A stretch of 64,000 nt of DNA from Emticicia sp037153985 (GCF_037153985.1 NZ_JBBAYI010000009.1:124001-188000); one strand, 5' to 3'; shown: positions 1 through 9,005, counted from the first letter of the stretch. Program-made: numbers and translations. The notes: generated by a model not told the origin, from the sequence alone.

Positions 1-267
1 CAAGCACAAGGCGGAAGCGGAATGTTTTCGATAATCATGATGGTCGGAATGATTGCAGTATTCTATTTCTTCATGATTCGCCCACAACAGAAAAAAGCAC
101 AAGACCAAAAGAAAATGGTTGAAGACCTGAAAGAAGGTGATGAAATTGTAACTTTTGGCGGAATGCACGGAAAAGTAGTTTCAAAAGACGAAACCACTGT
201 TACGATTTCGGCAGGTGGTGGTGCCAGATTAACGTTTGAAAAATCGTCAATTGCACGAAAAAAATAG
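1..267 (+). CDS. yajC: YajC preprotein translocase subunit, 5' end outside window
   Basis: YajC is a small inner-membrane protein that associates with the SecDF part of the Sec translocase. The first ATG in the window is at 22, but the frame is open back to base 1 and encodes a Gly/Gln-rich lead-in that fits a YajC N-terminus, so the gene very probably starts before the window. One membrane segment (FSIIMMVGMIAVFYFFMIR) is followed by the family hallmark RPQQKKAQDQKK and a compact C-terminal domain with the KEGDEIVTFGGMHGKV stretch. The YbbR gene follows in the same direction, an order I recall as common in Bacteroidota. Family assignment is firm; the true start cannot be seen. Confidence 0.93.
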   Translation, partial: QAQGGSGMFSIIMMVGMIAVFYFFMIRPQQKKAQDQKKMVEDLKEGDEIVTFGGMHGKVVSKDETTVTISAGGGARLTFEKSSIARKK

Positions 268-348
268 TTTAGTGCCTGCACTCAGACCGTACAAGGAATA
301 TAACCCACAGGTTTTGAGTAAAATAGCTGTACACGAATCTTGAATCGT

Positions 349-1002
349 ATGAATTTTAAAACATTAGTCTTGTGTTTTTTAGCAGCTTTTATTTTCTGGT
401 TGCTAAATGCCCTGAATAAATCAGGTTATACAACCAAGATAAACTACCCTCTGGAAATAAAGTATAACGATTCTCTGTATGTTCCAACCACAGCTTTACC
501 TAAAACCATCAAGGTGAGCCTGTCGAGTACAGGTTGGAATTTGCTAAAAGATAATTTGTTGTTCAATGCAACACCACTGGAGTATGAAGTAGAAGACCCC
601 ATGAGCGTTAGCCAGTTAAGCACAACCGTGCTGATGGAAAAACTTTCAGCAAAGTTTACTAACTCCAAAATAAATTACATTGTAACAGATACTTTCGCTT
701 TAAATTTTGAAAGAAAATATAAAAAAAGAGTACTGTTAAAAGTAGATAGCCTAGGCGTTGACCTCGAGAAAAACTATGTTATTGCAAGCCTGATAAATAT
801 AAGTCCGGCCGAGGTCGTAGTAGAAGGGCCAGCTTCAGTGATAGACAAGTATCAGGATACTTTCTTGCTGAAAATACCAGTTAAGAATCTGGCTGTTAAC
901 TTTGATGATAAAGTTATAATTCCTTTTCCAAAAAATTCGCTGGTAAAAGTCAATACCGAAAAGGCATCAGTAAGTTTTGAAGTAGCCGAATTGTTAAAAT
1001 AA
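349..1002 (+). CDS. YbbR-like domain protein
   Basis: A 217-residue protein with one N-terminal membrane anchor (residues about 3-20, FKTLVLCFLAAFIFWLL) and an extracytoplasmic part built of YbbR-like beta modules; the segment around VVVEGPASVIDKYQDTF is typical of a YbbR repeat. YbbR (CdaR) proteins in Firmicutes regulate the CdaA diadenylate cyclase, but no cyclase is adjacent here, so a role in cyclic-di-AMP control is not supported by context. A TTG nine bases upstream could also open the frame; I prefer the ATG at 349. It follows yajC by about 80 bases and ends at a strong hairpin. Coenzyme A kinase (coaE), which I recall as a frequent next gene in this phylum, is absent. Confidence 0.78.
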   Translation: MNFKTLVLCFLAAFIFWLLNALNKSGYTTKINYPLEIKYNDSLYVPTTALPKTIKVSLSSTGWNLLKDNLLFNATPLEYEVEDPMSVSQLSTTVLMEKLSAKFTNSKINYIVTDTFALNFERKYKKRVLLKVDSLGVDLEKNYVIASLINISPAEVVVEGPASVIDKYQDTFLLKIPVKNLAVNFDDKVIIPFPKNSLVKVNTEKASVSFEVAELLK

Positions 1003-1034
1003 CCCATTGGTTATTGCTAATAAATTTTCTATTT

Positions 1035-1069
1035 TTAAGGAACGGTTAAGCGTTTTAATCGTTCCTTAA
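1035..1069 (+). terminator. Probable terminator after the YbbR gene
   Basis: A 15-bp stem (1035-1049 with 1055-1069, one G-T pair) closes on a five-base loop and is followed by a TTATC stretch. It separates the yajC-YbbR unit from the DUF721 gene at 1091. Confidence 0.6.
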
Positions 1070-1090
1070 TTATCAAATATCCCTCAAGAA

Positions 1091-1396
1091 ATGCCATCAG
1101 AAACCGCTCGTCGTTCGCAGGCTACGCCTTTAAAAGATGCCATTGAAGCATTTCTGAAAACTTTCAACCTTAAATCGAAGTTTAATGAAACCTATCTGGT
1201 TGCCTTCTGGGAACGTATGATGGGTAAAGCCATTGCTTCACGTACAACCGAAATCTACGTTAAAAACCGCACCCTTTACCTCCGTATAGATTCTTCTCCA
1301 CTTCGTCAGGAGCTTTTCATGGCTAAAAGTAAGCTCATAAACTTAATTAATAAAGATGTAGGCGAGTCAGTTATTGACGACGTTATCTTTTTATAG
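1091..1396 (+). CDS. DUF721 (DciA-like) protein
   Basis: A 101-residue protein matching the DUF721 family over nearly its whole length: an N-terminal helical segment (PLKDAIEAFLKTF), the conserved W-x-x-x-M/V-G region (FWERMMGKAIASRTTEI) and a beta part (LYLRIDSSPLRQEL). In many bacteria this domain is DciA, the loader or operator of the replicative helicase DnaB; small Bacteroidota versions have not all been tested, so the helicase role is inferred from the family. The start ATG directly follows a short spacer after the upstream terminator. No dnaA or recF neighbours are visible. Confidence 0.82.
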   Translation: MPSETARRSQATPLKDAIEAFLKTFNLKSKFNETYLVAFWERMMGKAIASRTTEIYVKNRTLYLRIDSSPLRQELFMAKSKLINLINKDVGESVIDDVIFL

Positions 1397-1476
1397 TGCT
1401 TTTCTGAATTTTTTTAGCGCATATTTGTTAATTTGCCTATACTGCATACCAAAATAGATTAACATTACCCATTGCT

Positions 1477-2436
1477 ATGAAAAAGAAAAGTTTACTTGTC
1501 GAAACCGAACGGAATCGTCAGGATTTAGGCTTTGGTGCCAAACTAACCGACCGACGTAAAAGACTCCTGAAATCAAATGGTGAATTTAATGTAAAGCGTA
1601 TAGGGCAGTCTTTCGAAGCCTGGCTCAATATATATAATCGTTTTATCATGATGAGCTGGAAAGTATTCTTCCTCATCGTGCTGTTGGTTTATTTACTGCT
1701 AAATCTGCTGTTTGCGCTTACTTATTATTTTATAGGCGTTGAACACCTCGTTGGAGCTAACATGACCAATACTCACTCACAGTTCTGGGATGCGTTCTTT
1801 TTCAGTGCGCAGTCGCTTACTACGGTAGGGTATGGGCGTATTTCGCCCGATGGATTTGCTGCCAGTTGGGTAGCTGGTATAGAATCGTTGGTGGGGCTTA
1901 TGATGTTTGCAATTGTAACAGGCTTGCTCTATGGCCGTTTTTCTAGGCCCAACCCGCGTATATTGTTCAGTAAGAATGTCCTGATTGCTCCTTACCTCGA
2001 TACAAACGCCCTGATGTTCAGAATGGTTAACGAAAGAGGTAACCAACTCATTAATATGGATGTAAGCATAGTGTTTTCGAAAATTGAAGAGCGTGATGGC
2101 GTAAGTAATCGCCGGTATTATGGGCTGTCGCTCGAACGGTCAAAAGTGAATTTCTTCCCTACAAGCTGGACAATCGTTCATCCTATTACCGAAGATAGCC
2201 CGTTTTATAACGAAACACCTACTTCATTGGCTGCTTGCGATGCCGAAGTCCTGATTGCTATTCAGGGGGTAGATGATACCTTCGCTGATTCTATCTATGT
2301 GCGGCATTCGTATATTTGCGATGAAATTATATGGGGAGCAAAGTTTACGTCTATGGTTGAAGATGACGAAGAAGAAAGTTACGTACTTGATTTAAGAAAA
2401 ATAAGCGACTACGTGCAGGCAGATTTGAATTACTAA
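1477..2436 (+). CDS. Inward-rectifier-type potassium channel (KirBac family)
   Basis: A 319-residue channel of the KirBac type. The N-terminal cytoplasmic segment carries an amphipathic slide-helix region (about 40-58). Transmembrane helix 1 spans about 61-85, the pore helix and selectivity filter TTVGYG lie at 115-120, and transmembrane helix 2 spans about 131-152. The remaining 160 residues form the immunoglobulin-like cytoplasmic IRK domain (for example LMFRMVNERGNQL and the SFTSM-like segment near 310). The filter is intact, so K+ selectivity is expected. It stands alone, with an LD-carboxypeptidase 29 bases downstream. Physiological role (potential or osmotic homeostasis) is inference. 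Confidence 0.92.
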   Translation: MKKKSLLVETERNRQDLGFGAKLTDRRKRLLKSNGEFNVKRIGQSFEAWLNIYNRFIMMSWKVFFLIVLLVYLLLNLLFALTYYFIGVEHLVGANMTNTHSQFWDAFFFSAQSLTTVGYGRISPDGFAASWVAGIESLVGLMMFAIVTGLLYGRFSRPNPRILFSKNVLIAPYLDTNALMFRMVNERGNQLINMDVSIVFSKIEERDGVSNRRYYGLSLERSKVNFFPTSWTIVHPITEDSPFYNETPTSLAACDAEVLIAIQGVDDTFADSIYVRHSYICDEIIWGAKFTSMVEDDEEESYVLDLRKISDYVQADLNY

Positions 2437-2465
2437 ATAAAATTATCAGTATAAATTAATTAACC

Positions 2466-3383
2466 TTGAAATCATTAGTTTATCCTCCGGCATTAAAAAA
2501 AGGTGATACAGTAGCTATTGTGGCGATGGCAAGTAAGCTCGATGTGAGCGACCTGAAATCGGCTATTAAATTAATGGAAAACGAATGGGGAGTAAAAGTA
2601 ATAATAGGGGAGTCGGTTAGCGCAAGCTACTATGGTTTTGCCGGAACTGACGACATCCGCGCGGCTGATTTTCAGAAAGCCCTTAATAACCCCGATGTAA
2701 AAGCTATATTCTCGGCACGGGGTGGTTATGGGAGTTCTCGGATAATCGATAAAATAGACTTTACCGCTTTCAGACAAAACCCTAAGTGGATAGTAGGCTT
2801 TTCGGATATTACGGTCGTGCACAGCCATGTGCAGTCGTTAGGTTTTCAGAGCCTGCATGCACCAATGCCCAAAACCTTTAAAAGAGATGCGTTTTCGGTA
2901 GAAACCCTTTACGCTTTTCTTTTTGGTAAAAGTGTTAATTATCAGGTAAAACCCAATGAACGCAACCGTATGGGTACAGCAAATGGGAGAATTACGGGCG
3001 GGAATTTGTGCCTTCTGGCTCATGTTATTGGCTCGGAGTCAGACATTAACTGGGACGGAGCCATTCTTTTTATTGAAGATGTTGGGGAATATTTATATAA
3101 TATCGACCGGATGCTTATTCAGTTAAAAAGGGCAGGCAAACTTAAAAACCTTAGTGGATTAGTAATAGGCTCGTTTACAGATAGTAAAGAAAATGATGAG
3201 CCTTTTGGTAAAAGTATTCATGAAATTGTGGCTGAGCATACAGCCGAATATAGTTATCCTGTTTGTTATGATTTTCCAGTCGGACACGACGCCATCAACT
3301 GGTCGATGGCCTGTGGCAGAATGGCTAGTCTGGTTGTAGGTAATGAAGAGGTAAAGTTAGAATTTGAAAATTTTATTGCTTAA
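2466..3383 (+). CDS. LD-carboxypeptidase (muramoyltetrapeptide carboxypeptidase, S66 family)
   Basis: A 305-residue serine peptidase of family S66, which removes the terminal D-alanine from tetrapeptide stems during murein recycling in the cytoplasm. The nucleophile elbow GFSDIT places Ser at residue 113; the Glu motif lies in LFIEDVGEYLYNIDRM and the catalytic His in PVGHDAINW, giving the Ser-Glu-His triad of LdcA. The start is TTG: the protein already begins with the family's opening (PPALKKGDTVAIVA) and the first ATG (residue 21) would delete that conserved strand, so TTG is the likely true start. It follows the channel gene closely and may share its transcript. Confidence 0.93.
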   Translation: MKSLVYPPALKKGDTVAIVAMASKLDVSDLKSAIKLMENEWGVKVIIGESVSASYYGFAGTDDIRAADFQKALNNPDVKAIFSARGGYGSSRIIDKIDFTAFRQNPKWIVGFSDITVVHSHVQSLGFQSLHAPMPKTFKRDAFSVETLYAFLFGKSVNYQVKPNERNRMGTANGRITGGNLCLLAHVIGSESDINWDGAILFIEDVGEYLYNIDRMLIQLKRAGKLKNLSGLVIGSFTDSKENDEPFGKSIHEIVAEHTAEYSYPVCYDFPVGHDAINWSMACGRMASLVVGNEEVKLEFENFIA

Positions 3384-3421
3384 ATTAGCCCATATATTCA
3401 TTATTATTTAAACACAAACCC

Positions 3422-3784
3422 ATGAAAATACTCTCTGAAATTCTGATAGGTCTGGTAGCTTTAGAGCATATCTATATACTTTATCTTGAAATGTTTGCTT
3501 GGACAACCCGAGGTCCTAAGGTATTTAAGACTTTCCCGAAAGAGTTGTTTCCTAAGACCGTTTCTTTAGCAGCAAATCAGGGGCTTTATAATGGGTTTTT
3601 AGCAGCAGGGCTCATCTGGTCTTTATTCATTACTGATGTGGCATGGAGCAAAAATATAGCCTTTTTCTTTCTCGGTTGTGTAATAGTGGCAGGTATTTAC
3701 GGAGCCATGTCGGCTAGTAAAAGAATTTTTGTAGTGCAGGCAGTTCCGGCTATATTGGCTCTTATAATAACGTTGCTGGCCTGA
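3422..3784 (+). CDS. DUF1304 membrane protein
   Basis: A 120-residue integral membrane protein with about four helices (residues 4-26, 50-70, 75-98 and 102-119). The N-terminal block containing EHIYILYLEMFAW and the segment AANQGLYNGFLAAGLIW are the signature of family DUF1304, whose function is unknown. It lies 38 bases after the LD-carboxypeptidase in the same direction, so co-transcription is possible but there is no functional link that I can name. Confidence 0.85.
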   Translation: MKILSEILIGLVALEHIYILYLEMFAWTTRGPKVFKTFPKELFPKTVSLAANQGLYNGFLAAGLIWSLFITDVAWSKNIAFFFLGCVIVAGIYGAMSASKRIFVVQAVPAILALIITLLA

Positions 3785-3880
3785 TATATACTGCTAATTC
3801 GTTTTTTGTAGCATATTGGATAAATAAAATACACCTCACAAAGCATCTCTTTATTAATCTGCAAATTCTGAATAATTTTC

Positions 3881-3888
3881 TATATTTG
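3881..3888 (+). promoter_or_regulatory. Bacteroidota-type -7 box before the nucleotidyltransferase gene
   Basis: TATATTTG matches the TAnnTTTG element of the Bacteroidota primary sigma factor. It contains the TTG at 3886 that could open the downstream frame, so that TTG is more likely promoter than start codon. No convincing -33 TTG partner was found. Confidence 0.5.
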
Positions 3889-3918
3889 TATAACAGTATG
3901 CTTGCATACTTATTTGAA

Positions 3919-4410
3919 ATGAGTATTCTTGAAAACATAGAAAATACAATAGCGTTTTTGTCGGATGATTTGGCACAATTGCAAGACCCATTCTACATTA
4001 TTGGAAGTTCAGCATTGGTGTTAGCAGGAATCCCTCTTTCTATTGCCAACGATATTGACCTCCTTACCTCTGAAAGAGATGCCGCTTTTCTGAAAAAACT
4101 ATGGCATAAACATATTCAGGAAAGTTATTTTCCTGAGGGAGATGATAAGTTCAGGTCAAATTTTGGCAGATTCCGCCTGAATGAAGCAATTGTAGAAGTA
4201 ATGGGCCATTTAGAGGTGTTCAACGAGGGTTTCTGGCAAAAACTTGAAGTGAAAGAAACAAAAGAAATAGCAATCAGTAAGCTGATTATCCAGATTCCTA
4301 CGTTAAAAGAACAATACAGGATATTACATCTTTTTGGCAGAACAAAAGACCTTGCAAAAGCAGATAAAATAGTAGAAGCCTATAATTCAACCTTATATAA
4401 TGGAAATTAA
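3919..4410 (+). CDS. Nucleotidyltransferase-fold protein, function unknown
   Basis: A protein of about 163 residues with a minimal nucleotidyltransferase signature: the GSSALVLAG helix start followed by NDIDLL, corresponding to the G-S and D-x-D elements that bind the metal and nucleotide in that fold. Such small proteins include toxin-like and antibiotic-modifying types, but no antitoxin partner (HEPN, MNT or AbiEi) is beside it. ATG codons occur at 3898 and 3919; because the -7 box ends at 3888 the later one leaves a sensible leader and I chose it. Its last 11 bases overlap the start of the FadJ-like gene, implying translational coupling despite no obvious functional link. Enzymatic activity is unproven. 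Confidence 0.68.
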   Translation: MSILENIENTIAFLSDDLAQLQDPFYIIGSSALVLAGIPLSIANDIDLLTSERDAAFLKKLWHKHIQESYFPEGDDKFRSNFGRFRLNEAIVEVMGHLEVFNEGFWQKLEVKETKEIAISKLIIQIPTLKEQYRILHLFGRTKDLAKADKIVEAYNSTLYNGN

Positions 4411-6544
4411 CTACAAAATTGAAAACAATGTGGCGGTACTCAGTTGGAACATGACTACCTCACCCATGAATGTCCTGAACGATATTTCTATTCCTGAATT
4501 TGAATCACATTTACAGAAGGCCTACGCCGACCCCGAAGTCAAAGGAATTATTATTACGTCTGAAAAGAATGAATTCATTGCAGGTGCCGACGTAAAAATG
4601 CTTTTGCAGAATAACGATAAAGACCCCTCTGAAACATATAAATTTTCTCTTGAATTCAATAAGATATTCCGTCTGCTTGAAACCTGTGGCAAGCCTGTGG
4701 TTGCAGCCATTAACGGAACAGCCTTAGGCGGAGGGTATGAGGTATGTCTGGCTTGCCATTACCGTATTGCCCTTGACAACCCCAAAGCGCAAATTGGTTT
4801 ACCCGAAGTACAGCTCGGTCTATTGCCCGGCGGTGGGGGTACCCAGCGTTTACCACGGCTCATAGGCATGGAAGCCGCCTTGATGCTGATGGTTGAAGGC
4901 AAGCGTGTAAGTCCGAAAGAAGCACTTGGCTACGGTATGGTGAACGATTTGGCCACTACCAGAGAAGAAATGATGGAAAAGGCTATGAAATGGGTATTGG
5001 CTAACCCTAAAGCAATACAACCGTGGGATGAGTTCGACAAAAAAACAGGAGCTATTAAAGCTCGTGAAAATTATAAGGTGCCAGGCGGCAATGTGCAGTC
5101 GCCTACGGGTGCGCGCACATTTGCAGGAGGTACAGCTATGGTAATGGACAAAACCAAAGGGAATTATCCGGCACCAATCGAGATACTATCTTGTGTGTAT
5201 GAAGGCTTGCAGGTAAACATGGATAGGGCCATTCCTGTCGAAGTAAGGCATTTTGTAAAAGTAGCTACCTCAAAAGAAGCCAAAAACCTGATAGGTGTTA
5301 TGTTTCTGGGTAAAAATGAGGCAGATAAAGGCGCAAGCCGCCCTAAGAATATCCCTAAGACAGAGGTAAAGAAACTGGGTATTCTGGGGGCTGGTTTTAT
5401 GGGTTCTGGTATTGCGTATGTTTCGGCTATGGCAGGTATTGAAGTAATATTGAAAGATGTGAGTGTAGAAAGTGCCGAGAAAGGAAAGGATTATGCCAGA
5501 AGTCTGGTGCAAAAAGGTATTGAACGAGGCAAAACTACCCCCGAAAAAGGAGAACAACTGTTATCTTTCATCAAAACAACTGATAACACACAAGACCTGA
5601 ATCGTTGTGATTTAATTATTGAAGCTGTTTTTGAAAACCGTGAACTAAAAGCCACCGTTACCAAAGAAGCCGAGCCGATGCTGGCAGAAGGCGGTGTGTT
5701 TGGGTCGAATACTTCAACCTTGCCTATTACGGGTTTGGCGAAGGCTTCGGCAAAGCCTGAAAACTTTATCGGAATTCATTTCTTTTCCCCAGTCGATAAA
5801 ATGATGCTCGTTGAACTGATTCGTGGCAAAGAAACTTCTGATTATGCGGTAGCTCTGGCAGTTGATTATGTGAAAAAAATCAGAAAAACGCCTATTGTCG
5901 TGAACGATTCAAGAGGTTTTTATACCTCGCGTTGCTTTGGCACCTACACCACCGAAGGCATAGCATTGTTAAAAGACGGCGTTGACCCCGTGCTTATTGA
6001 AAACGCGGGCAAAAATGCAGGAATGCCCGTGGGTGCATTAGCGGTTTCTGACGAAGTAGCACTTGATTTGGCTTTGAAAATCTCAAAGCAGGCCATTGCA
6101 GACGGCGCGTTGAGCGAGGAAGACGCAAGCTATCAGGCAACCAGACTAATGGTTGAAGATTTGGGACGCTTAGGTAAAAAGAATAAAAAAGGCTTCTATG
6201 AATACCCTGCCGATGGTAAAAAATATTTGTGGGAAGGCTTATCGACCTATTTCCCTGTGGCTGATACACAACCAGAGGTAGAAGAAGTAAAAAAACGCTT
6301 ATTGTACAGACAAGTAGTTGAAGCCATCAGATGTATGGATGAAGGCGTGCTTTTTACTAAATTAGATGGCAATATAGGCTCAATTTTAGCATGGGGTTTT
6401 CCGGCTTATGCAGGCGGAACACTCAATTTTCCTGATTTTGTGGGTAAAGAAATCTTTTTAACAGAATGCGACCGTCTGGCCGATACATACGGCGAAAGGT
6501 TCAGGCTTACACCTCAACAAAAAGAATTAGTAAAAACTTTATAA
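4400..6544 (+). CDS. FadJ/FadB-type enoyl-CoA hydratase/3-hydroxyacyl-CoA dehydrogenase
   Basis: A 714-residue bifunctional enzyme of fatty-acid beta-oxidation. The N-terminal crotonase domain (about 1-190) has the oxyanion-hole segments FIAGADVKM and TALGGGYEV, and likely catalytic glutamates at 114 and 136 (in GLPEVQLGLLPGG). The NAD-binding 3-hydroxyacyl-CoA dehydrogenase domain begins with the Rossmann motif GAGFMGSG at 330-337 and has the catalytic His in GIHFFSPVDKM; two C-terminal HCDH domains complete the subunit. Length and order match FadJ/FadB. The partner thiolase is not in the window. Translation starts inside the upstream nucleotidyltransferase gene. FadJ versus FadB cannot be decided from sequence reading alone. 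Confidence 0.93.
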   Translation: MEINYKIENNVAVLSWNMTTSPMNVLNDISIPEFESHLQKAYADPEVKGIIITSEKNEFIAGADVKMLLQNNDKDPSETYKFSLEFNKIFRLLETCGKPVVAAINGTALGGGYEVCLACHYRIALDNPKAQIGLPEVQLGLLPGGGGTQRLPRLIGMEAALMLMVEGKRVSPKEALGYGMVNDLATTREEMMEKAMKWVLANPKAIQPWDEFDKKTGAIKARENYKVPGGNVQSPTGARTFAGGTAMVMDKTKGNYPAPIEILSCVYEGLQVNMDRAIPVEVRHFVKVATSKEAKNLIGVMFLGKNEADKGASRPKNIPKTEVKKLGILGAGFMGSGIAYVSAMAGIEVILKDVSVESAEKGKDYARSLVQKGIERGKTTPEKGEQLLSFIKTTDNTQDLNRCDLIIEAVFENRELKATVTKEAEPMLAEGGVFGSNTSTLPITGLAKASAKPENFIGIHFFSPVDKMMLVELIRGKETSDYAVALAVDYVKKIRKTPIVVNDSRGFYTSRCFGTYTTEGIALLKDGVDPVLIENAGKNAGMPVGALAVSDEVALDLALKISKQAIADGALSEEDASYQATRLMVEDLGRLGKKNKKGFYEYPADGKKYLWEGLSTYFPVADTQPEVEEVKKRLLYRQVVEAIRCMDEGVLFTKLDGNIGSILAWGFPAYAGGTLNFPDFVGKEIFLTECDRLADTYGERFRLTPQQKELVKTL

Positions 6545-6567
6545 ACGCTTGGAGGCGAATAGAATAA

Positions 6568-8283
6568 ATGTCGGAAAAACGTTGGGCATATAAAACACTC
6601 CCTGAAAAGGAAATAGCAGAATCTTTATCGAAAGAATTAAGCATAGAGCGCACACTCGCCAATATGCTTGTGCAGAGAGGAATACACAGTTTTGAAGAGG
6701 CTAAGCAGTTTTTCAGGCCACAACTAGAACATCTGCACGACCCTTTTCTGATGGCCGACATGAGTAATGCCGTTAGCCGTATAGAAGAAGCCATAAGCCA
6801 GAATCAAAAAATAATGATATATGGTGACTACGACGTTGACGGTACTACCGCTGTGGCATTAGTGTATGGCTTTTTGTGTACTTTTTATAAAAATCTGGAA
6901 TATTATAATCCTGACCGTTACACAGAAGGATACGGTGTTTCGATACAGGGTATTGAATGGGCCGCCGAACAGGGGGTATCGTTAATAATATGTCTGGATT
7001 GCGGCATTAAAGCACAGGATAAAGTAAAAATAGCGAAAGAACAATACCAGATAGATTTTATTATCTGCGACCACCATGAGCCAGACGAGTATTTGCCCGA
7101 AGCCTCGGCAGTACTTGACCCTAAACGCAAAGATTGTGGTTATCCTTACAAAGAACTCACAGGCAACGGCGTTGGTTTTAAACTCTTGCAGGCATATTGT
7201 ATAAAAAATCAGGTACCCCTCGAAAACCTCTACGATTTTATTGATTTGTGCGTAGTTAGTATTGCTTCAGACATTGTGCCTATTACTGGCGAAAACAGAA
7301 TTCTGGCTTACTATGGTTTAAAGAAACTCAATGAGAACCCTCGTATCGGGTTAAAAGCCCTCAAAGAAGTGGCTGGTTATAACAGTAACATGAGTATCGA
7401 AAACGTAGTTTTTATATTAGGGCCGCGTATCAATGCAGCGGGCCGTATTAAACACGCCAAAGATTCGGTCAGGCTGTTGTTATCAGATAACTATGAAGAA
7501 GCACTTGAGTTTGCACACGAAATCCAGAAACATAACCTTGAACGTCGAGGGCACGACACCCGCATGACGGAAGAGGCATTGAGCATGATAGCCAACGACG
7601 ATTGGCTGGTTAATAAAGCCAAAAGTACGGTGCTTTACAGAGAAGACTGGCATAAGGGCGTAATAGGAATTGTAGCTAGCCGTTGTATCGAAAAGTACTA
7701 TCGACCTACCATTATTTTTACCAAAGCAAAAGAGCAGGTAGCAGCGGGTTCGGCAAGGTCAGTATCAGGCTTCGATTTATATGCAGCTATTGAAGAATGT
7801 TCGCATTTGCTTGAGCAGTTTGGCGGCCACAAGCACGCCGCCGGTATGACACTTAGTATTGATAACCTTCTGCCTTTTCAGAAGGAGTTCGACCGAATTG
7901 TTTCCAAATATATTACTGACGAACAACTGACACCTGTTATAAGTATTGATTTGAAAATCAGGCTAGCTGATATCTCTCCGAAATTTTACAGGATTATCAA
8001 CCAGATGGCTCCCTTTGGCCCTGACAATATGCAACCTGTTTTTGCTACCGAAAACCTTTCTCTGAAATATACTCCGCGGGTAATGAAAGAAAAACACCTT
8101 CGCCTCGAATTATTCGAGGAAGAAACCGGAGCTATATTTACGGCCGTAGGTTTCGGAATGGCAGAAGAACATTTTCCTAAACTCATAGAAAACAAGTATT
8201 TCAAAGTGGCTTATCAGATTGATGAAAACACATTCAACAATAAAACCACGCTTCAACTCATGTTGAAAGACATCAAGTATTAA
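6568..8283 (+). CDS. recJ: Single-stranded-DNA-specific exonuclease RecJ
   Basis: A 571-residue 5'-3' exonuclease of the DHH family used in recombination and mismatch repair. The metal-binding motifs are visible: GDYDVDG (86-92), CLDCG (142-146), CDHH (167-170), and the DHHA1 region with GSARSVSGFDL and GGHKHAAGMTL; a C-terminal OB-like domain follows. Length is normal for RecJ. The gene starts 23 bases after the FadJ-like gene; a GGAGG sequence lies 12 bases before the ATG, a little far for a functional ribosome site. A hairpin follows the stop. Confidence 0.96.
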   Translation: MSEKRWAYKTLPEKEIAESLSKELSIERTLANMLVQRGIHSFEEAKQFFRPQLEHLHDPFLMADMSNAVSRIEEAISQNQKIMIYGDYDVDGTTAVALVYGFLCTFYKNLEYYNPDRYTEGYGVSIQGIEWAAEQGVSLIICLDCGIKAQDKVKIAKEQYQIDFIICDHHEPDEYLPEASAVLDPKRKDCGYPYKELTGNGVGFKLLQAYCIKNQVPLENLYDFIDLCVVSIASDIVPITGENRILAYYGLKKLNENPRIGLKALKEVAGYNSNMSIENVVFILGPRINAAGRIKHAKDSVRLLLSDNYEEALEFAHEIQKHNLERRGHDTRMTEEALSMIANDDWLVNKAKSTVLYREDWHKGVIGIVASRCIEKYYRPTIIFTKAKEQVAAGSARSVSGFDLYAAIEECSHLLEQFGGHKHAAGMTLSIDNLLPFQKEFDRIVSKYITDEQLTPVISIDLKIRLADISPKFYRIINQMAPFGPDNMQPVFATENLSLKYTPRVMKEKHLRLELFEEETGAIFTAVGFGMAEEHFPKLIENKYFKVAYQIDENTFNNKTTLQLMLKDIKY

Positions 8284-8290
8284 ACCATGG

Positions 8291-8318
8291 AGGCTACACC
8301 TGTATCAGCGTGTAGCCT
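8291..8318. terminator. Bidirectional terminator between recJ and the DinB-like gene
   Basis: A 9-bp stem (AGGCTACAC with GTGTAGCCT) around a ten-base loop lies in the 43-base gap between two convergent genes, with a T-rich stretch on the plus strand. Confidence 0.6.
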
Positions 8319-8326
8319 TTACTTTA

Positions 8327-8911
8327 TCAGGCAAGCGTCTGTAAATGATTATTACTTGTGTTGGCTGGTAAATTACGCTGAGCTTGTTCCAGATGCCTCT
8401 GGTCATGAGCAATCATAAACTGAAAAGTATCTCCCAGTTTTAGCTTTATCCATTTGGTAAGCGAAATAGGAACCCTGATTTTATCCAAATCAACCTCTTG
8501 CGCCTGTTGCAGATACCGCAACAGAGTTTCCTGCTGTTCAATAAATTCGGCTATTACAGCATGAGCGTCCAGATTTACGGCCGGAATATGGCCTTTAAAT
8601 GCCTTATATTTTTTGGTGTTGGTGGGCAGCATCATTCTGGTAAAATAAGCTCCTAGCCAGCTACTTCTAAAACCGGTATTTGACGATACCTCCACATAGT
8701 TTGCCAGTGCTTTTTCAATCTGAGGTAAATAATAACGGCCGTAGCTATTCAGGTGCTCAATACATTGGGCAATACTCCAGCCACCATTACTGGCCGTTTG
8801 TAATAAAATATGGTTAGGTTGGTTCTGGAAATTACTGATACTTAATTGCAGATGTGTTTCGACCTGACTTTCCAGCTTTGCCAGTAAAGTTTTTTTATCT
8901 GTTCTGTGCAT
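8327..8911 (-). CDS. DinB-like putative metal-dependent hydrolase
   Basis: A 194-residue four-helix-bundle protein of the DinB/YfiT superfamily. The three histidines expected to bind a metal are at about 53 (in CIEHL) and at 169 and 173 (in AHDQRH). The family includes thiol transferases and stress-induced hydrolases, and the substrate here is unknown. A frame exists from a TTG at 8935, but that TTG lies inside a CAACTTTG sequence on the minus strand which resembles a -7 promoter box, so the ATG at 8911 is the better start. The Crp/Fnr-family gene lies just upstream in the same direction. Confidence 0.8.
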   Translation of the reverse strand: MHRTDKKTLLAKLESQVETHLQLSISNFQNQPNHILLQTASNGGWSIAQCIEHLNSYGRYYLPQIEKALANYVEVSSNTGFRSSWLGAYFTRMMLPTNTKKYKAFKGHIPAVNLDAHAVIAEFIEQQETLLRYLQQAQEVDLDKIRVPISLTKWIKLKLGDTFQFMIAHDQRHLEQAQRNLPANTSNNHLQTLA

Positions 8912-9005
8912 TTTAATTGTGTTATTATGCCGCAAAGTTGGCCCACCGTGGCAAGAAAAATATTGGTATTTACCAACATTTTAAACAATATGCCCAAACC
9001 CGAAT

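Noticed and set aside
1477..2436. Channel as a voltage-gated or two-pore K+ channel
   Set aside because: Only two transmembrane helices and a C-terminal IRK-type beta domain are present; no S4-like charged helix or RCK domain.
3886..3898. TTG start at 3886 for the nucleotidyltransferase-fold protein
   Set aside because: The TTG is part of a TATATTTG promoter box, and transcription would start after it.
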